In this document: positions 29,897 to 38,578 of the stretch, piece by piece
Numbering within the stretch: position 1 is the first letter of the stretch
Layout: each line of letters begins with the position of its first letter
Origin: G963674685 sp963674685
GTDB taxonomy: Bacteria; Lernaellota; Lernaellaia; JACKCT01
Assembly (NCBI GenBank): GCA_963674685.2
Contig: CAXXWT010000009.1
Location: 372,001 to 436,000 of the forward strand
Direction of reading: 5' to 3'
DNA: 64,000 nucleotides
Notes under the pieces: model-generated
Databases searched by the model: none
What the model was told of the DNA's origin: nothing
The model's input: the letters and a program-made list of their open reading frames with translations, nothing else
Translations under genes and position numbers: made by a program

Positions 29897-31408
29897 ATGA
29901 GTAGGTCGTCAATAGCGGTAAAAGTCTGCATGTTGGGAATCCTCGTCATCGCTGTTTGCGCCACTTCCGCGCAAAGCTCGGACGAAAAACTGAATATCAG
30001 CCGTCTGGTTCAGTTGACGCGTGGAGACGAAGTAGAGCTTTATCCCAACGCTTCGAAAACCGAAAACCGCATCGTTTTCGAATCATACCGAAAGGATGAC
30101 AAGATCATTGTTTCGGTGATCATGGACATGCAGGGCAAGATGGAAAAAGTGACGTCGGCATCCGAAGATTGCACCAATCCTGCCTGGACCATGAGCGACA
30201 AAGGCATCCTTTTCGACTCCTTCCCGCAGAAAAAGCGTTTCATCTGGCTGAAAACGCTGGGCAAAGTCGGCAATCAACAGGTGTCCATCGAGGATACGGT
30301 GGACTTCGACGCGGATTCGAATCCGAAAAACGGCCGGATCGTATACAGCGCGCTCAAAGACGGCAAAGATGCGAAAATGCGCAAGGACGGGCAGCGCTGG
30401 TATCGTGAATTTAAAAAGGAAATGCCCTTCATCTATCTGATCAATCCCGATCGCACGGGACACAAATTTCTGATCGACGGCATCAATCCCGTCTGGTCGC
30501 CGGACGGAACGCGCATCGCTTTTGCCAGCAATATCTCGGGCGATTACGAAATTTATACCATCAAACCCGATCCCAACAACCCCGCTTTGATCAGGCTGAC
30601 CAACCGCCCTGAAATAGCCGATCTCGAACCCACGTGGAGCCCTGACGGCAGGAAACTCGCCTTTACCTCATATTCGGACAAAAACTGGGATATCTGGGTT
30701 GTTGACAAGGACGGCACCGGCCTCAAGCGCCTCACCGACGACCCTGCCCACGACGGCGGCCCCAGTTGGGGCAAAGACGGCTTCATCTATTTCCATTCCG
30801 ACCGCTCTGAAAACTGGGATATCTGGAAGATGAAACCCGCCGGCTACGAGCCGATTCCCGACGATACGGACAAGGACGGCATTCCCGACAAGATGGAAAA
30901 ATGCCCCGAGCAGCCCGAAGACATGGACGGATTCGAGGATGCCGATGGTTGCCCGGACCCGGATAACGACGGTGACGGTTTTCTGGACGGCGACGATAAA
31001 TGCCCGCTGCAAGCCGAAGTGAAAAACGATTTCGAGGATGAGGACGGCTGTCCGGATGAAAATCCCCTGGAGGAGCCGACGGTATTTTACCTGGAGTTCG
31101 AGCGCAGCCACAAAAAACTCATGCCCACGTCATTCGCCAAGCTCGAGGCATTCCGCGACAAGCTGCTTCAAACTAAAAGCCGTGTGGAGATTCGCGCTTA
31201 TCTCGGCGCAAGAGGCGGAAGCGAGGAGACATACGTCGCAAGGACGCAATACCGCGCCGATGCAGTCAGGGCATACTTCATCGACCGGGGCATCGATCCC
31301 GAAAGGCTGGTGGCCGTGGGCTACGGCACCGCGAATCCCATTGCGACCAACACGACCTCGGAAGGTCGCGGCCAGAACGCGCGCGTCGAGATCGTCATGA
31401 TCAAGTAG
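29897..31408 (+). CDS. TolB-like propeller / thrombospondin type-3 / OmpA-domain fusion protein
   Basis: 503 aa, exported by a Sec signal (about 1-25). Residues about 45-310 carry several PD40/TolB propeller repeats (PVWSPDGTRIAFASNISGDYEIY, PTWSPDGRKLAFTSY, GPSWGKDGFIYF). Residues about 326-392 hold acidic thrombospondin type-3 calcium-binding repeats (DTDKDGIPDKMEKCP, DPDNDGDGFLDGDDKCP). Residues about 394-503 form an OmpA C-terminal, peptidoglycan-binding domain (VEIRAYLGARG..., RADAVRAYFIDRGIDPERL, NARVEIVMIK). In standard Tol-Pal systems TolB and Pal are separate interacting proteins; here both activities share one chain. ATG 29897 follows AAGGGAG; an upstream ATG at 29870 is less likely. 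Confidence 0.87.
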   Translation: MSRSSIAVKVCMLGILVIAVCATSAQSSDEKLNISRLVQLTRGDEVELYPNASKTENRIVFESYRKDDKIIVSVIMDMQGKMEKVTSASEDCTNPAWTMSDKGILFDSFPQKKRFIWLKTLGKVGNQQVSIEDTVDFDADSNPKNGRIVYSALKDGKDAKMRKDGQRWYREFKKEMPFIYLINPDRTGHKFLIDGINPVWSPDGTRIAFASNISGDYEIYTIKPDPNNPALIRLTNRPEIADLEPTWSPDGRKLAFTSYSDKNWDIWVVDKDGTGLKRLTDDPAHDGGPSWGKDGFIYFHSDRSENWDIWKMKPAGYEPIPDDTDKDGIPDKMEKCPEQPEDMDGFEDADGCPDPDNDGDGFLDGDDKCPLQAEVKNDFEDEDGCPDENPLEEPTVFYLEFERSHKKLMPTSFAKLEAFRDKLLQTKSRVEIRAYLGARGGSEETYVARTQYRADAVRAYFIDRGIDPERLVAVGYGTANPIATNTTSEGRGQNARVEIVMIK

Positions 31409-31431
31409 CGCAAGATATTGTTGAAAAAACG

Positions 31432-31472
31432 AAACCGGCGGGCGCCCCTAAAACGTCTGCCGGTTTTCTTTA
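31432..31472 (+). terminator. Intrinsic terminator after the TolB/OmpA gene
   Basis: AAACCGGC...GCCGGTTTT hairpin followed by CTTT, located just after the stop codon and between convergent genes. Confidence 0.6.
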
Positions 31473-31477
31473 TGCGT

Positions 31478-33409
31478 TTACTGAACTGCGGGAGGATCGG
31501 AATTGTCCTTTTCTTCGACGCTTTCACTTTTTGTCGCCATATAACGATTTAAAAAATCCACGATTTTGGGATATGCGTCGAGGCGGTTTTTCAATTTCGA
31601 TAATCCGTGTCCTTCGTCGCTGTACAGAAGGTACTCGACGGGGATATTATTCTTTTTCATCGCCGCCGCCATCTGATCCGCCTCCGATTGCGGGACTCTG
31701 GGATCATTGGCGCCCTGCACGATCATCAGGGGCGATTTAATGGCTTCGGCTTTGTTGAGCGGGCTGATCGATTCCAGGAAGTGGCGGTCTTCTTCCAGGC
31801 TGCCGTACTCGGCTTCTCGTATCTTGCGACGCCACGGCCCCGTGTTTTCCAGAAAACTGATGAAGTTGCCGATGCCCACGACGGAAACTCCGCAGGCGTA
31901 AAGATCGGGATATTCCGTGAGGCTGGCATAGACCACGTACCCGCCGTAACTGCCCCCGTATATGCCGATTTTGTCTTTGGCGAAGTAACCCATGTTCCGC
32001 AGGTAGTAATTTGCCGCGGCGTAATCCCTGATGGAATTGAGCCGGTTTCTTTTGTCATCAAGGTGAATATACGCTTTACCGTATCCGTCGCTTCCGCGGA
32101 CATTCGGAGCGAATACGGAAATGCCGCGGCTGACCAGATATTGAAAGAATCTCGAAAAATAGGGTCGAATCTGCCCTTCGGGGCCGCCGTGGGCGTAAAT
32201 GAGAACGGGATTGCTTCCGTCTTTTTTCAATCCTTTGGGTTTGTATAAAAATCCGGGAATCTTCAGGCCGCCGAAGCCCGCGTATTTGACGATTTCGCAA
32301 TCGACGAAAGCGCTGCTTTCGATGCCCGCCATGTCGGAATGCGTCAACTGAATCAATTCGTTTTTGGCGATGTCATAAACATGGATATCCGGCGGAGCGG
32401 TCGGAGACTGATATTGAAACATCAATTTTTCGCCGTCCGGTGAAAAACGCGGACTTTCGATGATTCCTCCCGGCATTTTAAGGGGGCCGAGGAGTTTTTG
32501 CGTCGGAATGTCGATGATGAAAGGCTGGGAATATCCGTCCACGTTGATCGTGTAGGCGACGCGCTTGCCGTCGCGGCTCAGGGTCAGGGACTCCGTGTTC
32601 CACATGGGGGAGTTGTCTTGAAACTCGATCGTTTCTTTTTTTAATAAATATTTTGCCAGTTTCGACCAGGGATTTCCCAGATCCGAAATCAAATAAAAAT
32701 GATCGTTTTCTCCTTTAGGCCAGTTGACATGCGTGTACGTGGCCCAGCCCGTATGGGGGGTTAAAAGAAGATCGCGCAGGTTTTTCAATTTCAGGAGCGT
32801 CAGGTTATTGTCGTAGTTGGATTCCCAGGTGGATACAACCAGATATTTGTCGTCCCATGACCATGCGGCGGCTTCGTTGTATGCGTCGTGCTGCAAAACC
32901 AGGCGCCTCTTTTGGCTTTTTCGCTTCATGACATCGATATCAAAATATTTTTTATCCCTTTTATTGTAGGCGAATGCGAACTTGTCGCCGTCGTGCGACC
33001 AGGCGCCGAAATTGTGAATCACGTTGTCGTCATGGGTCATACGGGTGATGTTTCCCGTCTGCGCGTCCAGCATATATAGCTGAGTTTTTTCATTGCCCCC
33101 CTCGTCCATGCCGAAAATGATCTCCGGCCTCGTCGGCGAAAATCTTAAAAAAGACACATTTTCCGAGTATTTTGTCAGAGGCTTCGGTTTACCGCCTTCG
33201 GCGCTGACAAGGTAAATCTGATATGTGCCGGTTTCGTTGGAAAGAAAGGCGATTTGCTTTCCGTCCGGAGACCAATCGCCGCTTCGTGCGCTTTTGATTT
33301 GCAGATAGTTTTGCAGCGTGTATTGATCCGCTGATGCGTGTTCCACCGTCAAAAGTATTGAAAATATGGCGATAAGTGCTGAAAAGATTCGATATTGCCT
33401 GACATCCAT
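31478..33409 (-). CDS. S9-family prolyl oligopeptidase-like secreted peptidase
   Basis: 643 aa. The N-terminal signal (about residues 5-27, ...LLTVEHASA) suggests a periplasmic location. An irregular TolB-like propeller follows (repeats such as SGDWSPDGKQIAFLS and SPRFSPDGEKLMFQY), then an alpha/beta hydrolase domain with the catalytic triad: Ser487 in GGSYGGY, Asp569 in GANDPRVP and His601 in SDEGHG. The family cleaves short peptides, often after proline or as dipeptidyl/acylaminoacyl peptidases; specificity cannot be told. ATG 33409 has GGAG upstream and starts a clean signal; an upstream start would add 29 unlikely residues. Monocistronic, converging on the TolB/OmpA gene. Confidence 0.9.
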   Translation of the reverse strand: MDVRQYRIFSALIAIFSILLTVEHASADQYTLQNYLQIKSARSGDWSPDGKQIAFLSNETGTYQIYLVSAEGGKPKPLTKYSENVSFLRFSPTRPEIIFGMDEGGNEKTQLYMLDAQTGNITRMTHDDNVIHNFGAWSHDGDKFAFAYNKRDKKYFDIDVMKRKSQKRRLVLQHDAYNEAAAWSWDDKYLVVSTWESNYDNNLTLLKLKNLRDLLLTPHTGWATYTHVNWPKGENDHFYLISDLGNPWSKLAKYLLKKETIEFQDNSPMWNTESLTLSRDGKRVAYTINVDGYSQPFIIDIPTQKLLGPLKMPGGIIESPRFSPDGEKLMFQYQSPTAPPDIHVYDIAKNELIQLTHSDMAGIESSAFVDCEIVKYAGFGGLKIPGFLYKPKGLKKDGSNPVLIYAHGGPEGQIRPYFSRFFQYLVSRGISVFAPNVRGSDGYGKAYIHLDDKRNRLNSIRDYAAANYYLRNMGYFAKDKIGIYGGSYGGYVVYASLTEYPDLYACGVSVVGIGNFISFLENTGPWRRKIREAEYGSLEEDRHFLESISPLNKAEAIKSPLMIVQGANDPRVPQSEADQMAAAMKKNNIPVEYLLYSDEGHGLSKLKNRLDAYPKIVDFLNRYMATKSESVEEKDNSDPPAVQ

Positions 33410-33663
33410 GGATTTTTGCTCCAAAAAGACCTTTTTAATCGGGTCTTCATTAAAAATTGACGCATATGACCATACTATTTCACGTGAAAATATCAATGAG
33501 ACGGATTCAGCCGAAGTAAATACAGTCTATGGGAAATATTTTTTTGCCGATAAGCGCGTTGTCGATGCTTTGAACGATTTCAATTGGCGGAAGTGATTTA
33601 ACCTTGAAAAAACCGCGTGATCTTTAAGATAGCATTTTTTATGCCTTTATTGAAAACAAAGGC

Positions 33664-33691
33664 TTGACTCGGAGTCGGACATCACTATAAT
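33664..33691 (+). promoter_or_regulatory. Promoter of the tRNA-Thr/Tyr/Gly-tuf operon
   Basis: TTGACT (33664-33669) and a perfect TATAAT (33686-33691) with a 16-bp spacer, about 25 bp before the first tRNA. A strong sigma70 promoter is expected for stable-RNA genes. Confidence 0.75.
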
Positions 33692-33721
33692 GCGCTCCCT
33701 TGAAACCCGAATTGTCGGGTT

Positions 33722-33797
33722 GCTGGCGTAGCTCAATTGGTAGAGCAGCGCACTTGTAATGCGCAGGTTGCGGGTTCGAGTCCCATCGCCAGCTCCA
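33722..33797 (+). tRNA. tRNA-Thr(TGT)
   Basis: The acceptor GCTGGCG pairs with CGCCAGC, the anticodon loop CTTGTAA gives TGT, the T-loop is TTCGAGT, and CCA is encoded at 33795-33797. First of three tRNAs ahead of tuf. Confidence 0.96.
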
Positions 33798-33812
33798 TTG
33801 AATTCAATGCAC

Positions 33813-33896
33813 GGTGGGGTTCCCGAGTTGGCCAAAGGGGGCAGACTGTAAATCTGCTGCGGGTTCGCTACGGGGGTTCGAATCCTCCCCCCACCA
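33813..33896 (+). tRNA. tRNA-Tyr(GTA)
   Basis: A class II tRNA with a long variable arm (TGCGGGTTCGCTAC). The acceptor GGTGGGG pairs with CCCCACC, the anticodon loop CTGTAAA gives GTA, and the T-arm is GGGGGTTCGAATCC. CCA is not encoded. Confidence 0.95.
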
Positions 33897-34061
33897 ATAT
33901 TTGCGGCGAACATCGGCGTTTTCCGCAGGTGAATCCGGAAGGATTTGAAAATCGATAGTTTCTCCGAACCGTTTTCGGCCGGCGAATGAAACCGCTTCAA
34001 TATCTAAGGTTCAAAGCGGTTCATGAAACTTGGAGCGGATGAACTAAAAAGGTTTGGAGGC

Positions 34062-34133
34062 GCGGGAATAGCTCAATGGTAGAGCGTCAGCCTTCCAAGC
34101 TGAGGGTTGCGGGTTCGAGTCCCGTTTCCCGCT
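34062..34133 (+). tRNA. tRNA-Gly(TCC)
   Basis: The acceptor GCGGGAA pairs with TTCCCGC, the anticodon loop CTTCCAA gives TCC, and the T-loop is TTCGAGT. CCA is not encoded. It sits 43 bp before tuf. The Thr-Tyr-Gly-tuf order recalls the E. coli tufB operon. Confidence 0.95.
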
Positions 34134-34176
34134 ATCGTTGCAAGGCCTTAATCTTGCAACCCGTAGGAGGATCATC

Positions 34177-35382
34177 ATGGCGAAGGAGAAATTCAATCGA
34201 ACGAAGCCGCACGTCAACGTGGGCACGATTGGTCACATCGATCACGGCAAGACGACGTTGACCAGTGCGATCACGACCGTCGCCTCGCGCAAGGGCTGGG
34301 CGAAAGCGGTCAGTTACGACGAAGTGGCCAAGGCGAGCGTGAGCCAGGGCCGTCGCAACGAGATGAAGATTTTGACGATCGCCACATCCCATGTGGAATA
34401 TGAGTCCGAGAAGCGTCACTACGCGCACGTCGACTGCCCGGGTCACGCGGACTACATCAAGAACATGATAACGGGCGCGGCGCAGATGGACGGCGCGATT
34501 CTGGTGGTCGGCGCCGACGACGGCCCCATGCCCCAGACCCGCGAGCATATCCTTCTGGCCCGTCAGGTCGGCGTTCCGAAGATCGTCGTGTTTCTGAACA
34601 AGGTGGACCTTGTGGACGATCCTGAGCTTCTGGATCTGGTGGAGATGGAAGTTCGCGAGCTTTTGAGTCTTTACGAATTTCCTGGCGACGACACTCCGAT
34701 CGTTCGCGGCAGCGCTCTCAAAGCCATGCAGGGCACCGACGATGTCGTTGGCGACGGAGCCATTGTGGAGCTTCTCAATACGCTTGACGAATACATTCCC
34801 GAGCCGGTCCGCGATACGGAGAAGCCTTTCCTGATGCCGATCGAAGACGTGTTTTCGATTTCCGGGCGCGGCACGGTTGTGACGGGCCGCATCGAGCGCG
34901 GCGTCGTGAAAGTCGGCGAGGAAATCGAGATTGTGGGCATCAAGGACACGCGCAAGACGGTGGTGACCGGCGTGGAGATGTTCCGCAAGCTTCTGGATTC
35001 GGGCCAGCCCGGCGACAACGTGGGCTGCCTGCTTCGGGGCGTGAAGCGCGAGGACGTTGAGCGCGGCCAGGTTCTGGCGCATCCGGGCACGATCAATCCG
35101 CATACGGAGTATGAAGGCAAAGTGTACGTTCTGAGCAAGGATGAAGGCGGGCGCCACACGCCGTTTTTCACCGGCTATCGTCCCCAGTTCTACTTTCGCA
35201 CAACGGACGTGACGGGCGTGGGCACGCTGCCGGAAGGCATCGAGATGGTGATGCCGGGCGAGAACGTGAATTTGACGGTGAAGTTGATTGCGCCGATCGC
35301 GATGGAAGAAGGCGTTCGTTTCGCGATTCGCGAAGGCGGCCGCACAGTGGGCGCCGGCGTCGTCACAAAGGTGATCAAGTAA
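34177..35382 (+). CDS. tuf: Elongation factor Tu, copy 1
   Basis: A 401-aa GTPase that brings aminoacyl-tRNA to the ribosomal A site. G-motifs are GHIDHGKTT, the switch I stretch carrying an EMKI-type variant, DCPGHADY, NKVD and a SALK-like motif. Domains 2 and 3 follow, ending VVTKVIK. Compared with E. coli EF-Tu, the usual RGITI in switch I reads NEMKI here. The ATG at 34177 has GGAGG upstream. The coding sequence appears identical to the second copy at 51475 from GGAGGATCATC through the stop codon, while the flanks differ, which points to gene conversion. Likely co-transcribed with the three tRNAs. Confidence 0.97.
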   Translation: MAKEKFNRTKPHVNVGTIGHIDHGKTTLTSAITTVASRKGWAKAVSYDEVAKASVSQGRRNEMKILTIATSHVEYESEKRHYAHVDCPGHADYIKNMITGAAQMDGAILVVGADDGPMPQTREHILLARQVGVPKIVVFLNKVDLVDDPELLDLVEMEVRELLSLYEFPGDDTPIVRGSALKAMQGTDDVVGDGAIVELLNTLDEYIPEPVRDTEKPFLMPIEDVFSISGRGTVVTGRIERGVVKVGEEIEIVGIKDTRKTVVTGVEMFRKLLDSGQPGDNVGCLLRGVKREDVERGQVLAHPGTINPHTEYEGKVYVLSKDEGGRHTPFFTGYRPQFYFRTTDVTGVGTLPEGIEMVMPGENVNLTVKLIAPIAMEEGVRFAIREGGRTVGAGVVTKVIK

Positions 35383-35398
35383 AAAGAGGAATCAGTCC

Positions 35399-35560
35399 AT
35401 GGCGACAGGTGCAAGAGATATCGTGATTTTGCAGTGTACGGTTTGTAAAAGGCGCAATTACACCACGACGCGAAACAAGAAGAAGAACCAGACGAAACTG
35501 GAAATCAAAAAGTATTGCCCTTTTGACGCGAAGCATACGCTGCATAAGGAAACGAAATAA
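35399..35560 (+). CDS. rpmG: 50S ribosomal protein L33
   Basis: 53 aa. It starts MATGARDIVILQCTVCKRRNY and ends HTLHKETK, the clear L33 signature with NYTTTRNKK in the middle. The first CxxC is present (CTVC). The second half of the usual zinc site (YCxxC) reads YCPFD, so only three cysteines remain and zinc binding is doubtful or uses another ligand. Located 16 bp after tuf with AGAGGA before the ATG, in the usual tuf-rpmG-secE-nusG order. Confidence 0.93.
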   Translation: MATGARDIVILQCTVCKRRNYTTTRNKKKNQTKLEIKKYCPFDAKHTLHKETK

Positions 35561-35723
35561 AATTATCGAAAAGCGACGATCGGCCGCGTCGATGCCGGAC
35601 GCGGGCCGACCTGTTGTGTTCTAATATGGCGGGAGGGGATCTTCCACCCGCGACCGCCTTGCCGAAAGGGAGAATAAAACGCCTTCTCGGTGAAAAGTTG
35701 GAAGAAAAGGTGCATATCGGATT

Positions 35724-35975
35724 ATGGCCGGCGACAAAAGCGAAAAAATGAAAAAAGCCAAAAGCAAAGATGCGGTGAAAAAACCCGGACCTATTAAGAA
35801 TCTCGTTTCTTATCTGGGCGATGTAAAGCGCGAATTGAAGAAGGTTGCCTGGCCGACGCGAGCCGATACTCTGGCCTCGACTTGGGTGGTGATCATACTA
35901 TCCATTATCTTCTCTCTTTTCTTCTTTGTGTGCGACAGCGTTCTGAAGTTTATGCTGTCGCTGGCGTTTGCATAA
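35724..35975 (+). CDS. secE: Preprotein translocase subunit SecE
   Basis: 83 aa. A Lys-rich cytosolic N-terminus precedes the conserved amphipathic helix YLGDVKRELKKVAWPTRAD and a single transmembrane helix (about 55-80). It stabilises SecY in the inner membrane. Context between rpmG and nusG is standard. The 163-bp gap upstream holds a GC-rich hairpin but no tRNA-Trp, which many relatives have at this position. Confidence 0.95.
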   Translation: MAGDKSEKMKKAKSKDAVKKPGPIKNLVSYLGDVKRELKKVAWPTRADTLASTWVVIILSIIFSLFFFVCDSVLKFMLSLAFA

Positions 35976-36008
35976 GATAAGCGCGACGGGCCTCCACGGG
36001 GAGTAATA

Positions 36009-36545
36009 ATGTCTGAGGAAATGAAATGGTACGTAGTGCATACCTATTCGGGTTATGAAGCCAAAGCGAAAAAGGCGCTTGAAGAACGTATCAAAAAAAA
36101 CGGTATGCAATCGCTGTTCGGCGAGATATTGATCCCTTCCGAATCGGTCGTGGAAGTGGTTCAGGGCGAAAAACGAACCAGCGTCAGGAAATTTTTCCCC
36201 GGATATATCCTCGTGAAAATGGCCATGAGCAATGAAACCTGGCACATCGTCAAGGGCACCATGAAGGTGACCGGCTTCGTGGGGGGGATGCGGAATCCGC
36301 CTCCCGTGCCCGAAGAGGAAGTGCGGCGAATTACGGAACAGATCACCGAAGGCACGCTGCGGCCCAAACCCAAAGTCGAGTACGAAAAGGGCGAGTCGGT
36401 GCGCGTGACCGCCGGTCCTTTCGCCAACTTCACCGGCGTGGTGGACGAAGTCCGGCCGGACAAGTCCAAACTCCGCGTGATGGTGTCCATTTTCGGAAGA
36501 GCAACGCCTGTGGAACTGGATTTCTATCAGGTTGAAAAGAGTTGA
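36009..36545 (+). CDS. nusG: Transcription termination/antitermination factor NusG
   Basis: 178 aa. The NGN domain opens KWYVVHTYSGYEAKAKKALEERI, binds RNA polymerase and includes FPGYILVKM. The C-terminal KOW domain (VRVTAGPFANFTGVVDEV) contacts Rho or S10. Usual length. Followed 46 bp later by rplK. Confidence 0.97.
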   Translation: MSEEMKWYVVHTYSGYEAKAKKALEERIKKNGMQSLFGEILIPSESVVEVVQGEKRTSVRKFFPGYILVKMAMSNETWHIVKGTMKVTGFVGGMRNPPPVPEEEVRRITEQITEGTLRPKPKVEYEKGESVRVTAGPFANFTGVVDEVRPDKSKLRVMVSIFGRATPVELDFYQVEKS

Positions 36546-36590
36546 CAAGGTTCGCAAACAAATTTCGAACGCAAAATAAGGACCGGTAAA

Positions 36591-37019
36591 ATGGCCAAGA
36601 AAGTCGCTGGACAAATCAAACTTCAGGTCCCCGCCGGAAAAGCCAATCCTTCGCCCCCCGTCGGGCCGGCGCTGGGTCAGCACGGCGTGAACATTATGGA
36701 GTTCTGCAAACAATTCAATGCGAAGACCGCCGATCAGGACGGCATGATCATTCCCGTCGTGATTACGGTTTACGCGGATCGAAGTTTCTCGTTTATTCTC
36801 AAAAGCCCGCCGGCAGCCATCCTCATCAAGAAGGCGGCAAAAATCGCCAAGGGTTCCGGTGTGCCGAACATCGATAAAGTGGGCAAGATCAAAAAGAGCC
36901 AGATTCGGGAGATCGCACAGTTGAAAATGCAGGATCTCAATACCGATGATGTCGAACAAGCGAGCCGAATCATTGAAGGTACGGCCAGAAGCATGGGCGT
37001 GGATGTCATCGAAGGATGA
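36591..37019 (+). CDS. rplK: 50S ribosomal protein L11
   Basis: 142 aa, the standard length. VAGQIKLQVPAGKANPSPPVGPALGQHGVNIMEFCKQFN is the conserved N-terminal domain. The C-terminal domain, binding the GTPase-associated 23S segment, includes SGVPNIDKVGKI. First gene of the rplKAJL block. Confidence 0.97.
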   Translation: MAKKVAGQIKLQVPAGKANPSPPVGPALGQHGVNIMEFCKQFNAKTADQDGMIIPVVITVYADRSFSFILKSPPAAILIKKAAKIAKGSGVPNIDKVGKIKKSQIREIAQLKMQDLNTDDVEQASRIIEGTARSMGVDVIEG

Positions 37020-37051
37020 CCGCGTGACATCGCATCACAAGGGATAAGGCC

Positions 37052-37759
37052 ATGAAAAGCACAGGGAAAAATTACCGACAAGCGGCGGAAAAAATCGAAA
37101 GGCAGAAGCGGTATACGCTCGAGGACGCCATCAGCCTCGTGAGACAGACCGGCGTCACTAAGTTCGACGAATCCGTGGATGTTGCATTGCGCCTGGGAGT
37201 CAATCCCCGCCATGCGGACCAGATGGTGCGCGGAAGCACTGTTTTACCTCACGGAACCGGCAAAACATTGCGCGTGCTGGTTTTCGCCAAAGGCGACAAA
37301 GCGGCGGAAGCCAAGGAAGCCGGTGCCGATTATATCGGAGATGACGATCTCGTCCAGAAAATTCTGGACGGATGGCTCGACTTCGACAAAGTCGTCGCCA
37401 CACCCGATATGATGCGCGATATCTCGAAGCTGGGCCGCACGCTGGGACCCCGGGGCATGATGCCAAATCCCAAGCTGGGGACCGTGACTTTCGACATTAA
37501 AGACGCCGTGGAGGCCTTTAAAAAGGGCAAAGTCGAATTCCGTGTCGACAAAGCCGGAAACCTTCATGTCGCCATCGGAAAAAAGAGTTTCAGCGAAGAA
37601 GCCCTTAGGGAAAACTTCGTTGCCCTGGTGGACAAGGTCATTCGCATGAAGCCCGCCACCAGCAAGGGAACCTACCTGAAAAATATTTCGATTTCGACGA
37701 CCATGGGTCCCGGAATCAAAGTGGATGCTTCGGCTGTTCAAAGTATAATTCGAACCTGA
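37052..37759 (+). CDS. rplA: 50S ribosomal protein L1
   Basis: 235 aa. Typical L1 motifs are LPHGTGKTLRVLVFAKGDKA, PDMMRDISKLGRTLGPRGMMPNPKLGTVT and GTYLKNISISTTMGPGIKVD. It forms the L1 stalk and often represses its own operon. 32 bp downstream of rplK, in one operon. Confidence 0.97.
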   Translation: MKSTGKNYRQAAEKIERQKRYTLEDAISLVRQTGVTKFDESVDVALRLGVNPRHADQMVRGSTVLPHGTGKTLRVLVFAKGDKAAEAKEAGADYIGDDDLVQKILDGWLDFDKVVATPDMMRDISKLGRTLGPRGMMPNPKLGTVTFDIKDAVEAFKKGKVEFRVDKAGNLHVAIGKKSFSEEALRENFVALVDKVIRMKPATSKGTYLKNISISTTMGPGIKVDASAVQSIIRT

Positions 37760-37831
37760 TCGCGCGGACTGAACCCGCCGCGAAAGGGCTCGTCAAAGAA
37801 GCAAGGCGCCTTTTATAGGCATAATTGAATA

Positions 37832-37929
37832 TTATTCAGCCTGCGGAGACGATTTGAGATGATCCGACAGACGGATGGGCCGACTTTGCTGGCCTCGTTC
37901 GATCACCTCGCGTCGAGAAGGCTGAATAA
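37832..37929 (+). promoter_or_regulatory. L10 leader (ribosomal protein autoregulation RNA)
   Basis: The rplA-rplJ gap (37760-37973) contains TTATTCAGCC (37832-37841) perfectly complementary to GGCTGAATAA (37920-37929). The closed structure includes TGCGGAGACG at 37842-37851, matching the kink-turn element bound by L10-L12 in known leaders. It very likely lets L10(L12)4 repress rplJL translation. Confidence 0.65.
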
Positions 37930-37973
37930 GCAAATCGACAAAAACAAGAGCTAGAAAAGGGAGGAGGTGCTTA

Positions 37974-38501
37974 TTGGACAGAGGCGAGAAAGAAAGAGTC
38001 GTCGCCTGGTTTCAAGATGAGTTGAAACAGGCCAAACTCGTCATCAGGTTCGGCTTCTCGGGTTTGAAAGTCGAGAGCTTCAATGAACTGCGCCGCATCA
38101 TGGAAAAGAACGGCGGAGTTTCGATGGCGGTTGTTAAAAACACGCTGGCGGAGATCGCTTCGCGGGAAACGGAGTCGGAGCAGCTTTTTAAGTCGTTGGC
38201 CGGCCCCAATGCCTTTTTGGTCGTCAAGGATGACATTATCGGACCGACGAAGATCCTCGCCGATTTCGCCAGGCAACACAAAAAGCTGACGGTTTTTGAC
38301 GGCATTCTCGAAGGCAAATTGCTTTCCGAGGATGACGTGAAGGCGTTGGCGAACATGCCCAGCCGCGAGGAACTTCTGGGCAAACTGGCTTATGTGATCG
38401 CTTCTCCCCTGACCGGCCTGGTGAACGTGCTGGCCGGCGTGCCCCGCGGCATGCTCAACGTTCTGACCGCCGTCAAGGAAGAAAAAGAAAAGGCAGCCTA
38501 G
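37974..38501 (+). CDS. rplJ: 50S ribosomal protein L10
   Basis: 175 aa, base of the L7/L12 stalk. RGEKERVVAWFQDELKQAKLV and the central VVKNTLAEIA, GPNAFLVVKDDI match L10, and the C-terminal helix that carries L12 dimers ends KEEKEKAA. It starts at TTG 37974, just after the strong site GGGAGGAGG; there is no better ATG near the family N-terminus. Confidence 0.96.
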   Translation: MDRGEKERVVAWFQDELKQAKLVIRFGFSGLKVESFNELRRIMEKNGGVSMAVVKNTLAEIASRETESEQLFKSLAGPNAFLVVKDDIIGPTKILADFARQHKKLTVFDGILEGKLLSEDDVKALANMPSREELLGKLAYVIASPLTGLVNVLAGVPRGMLNVLTAVKEEKEKAA

Positions 38502-38578
38502 CCGTTTTAGGCCAAGGCTCATTCGTGCAACAAAAAAACATGAAGCAAAAGCTTCTTAACCGATTTTAGGAGAATCTC

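Noticed and set aside
33897..34061. Additional tRNA between tRNA-Tyr and tRNA-Gly
   Set aside because: The gap shows only an imperfect AACCGCTT/AAGCGGTT hairpin and no cloverleaf.
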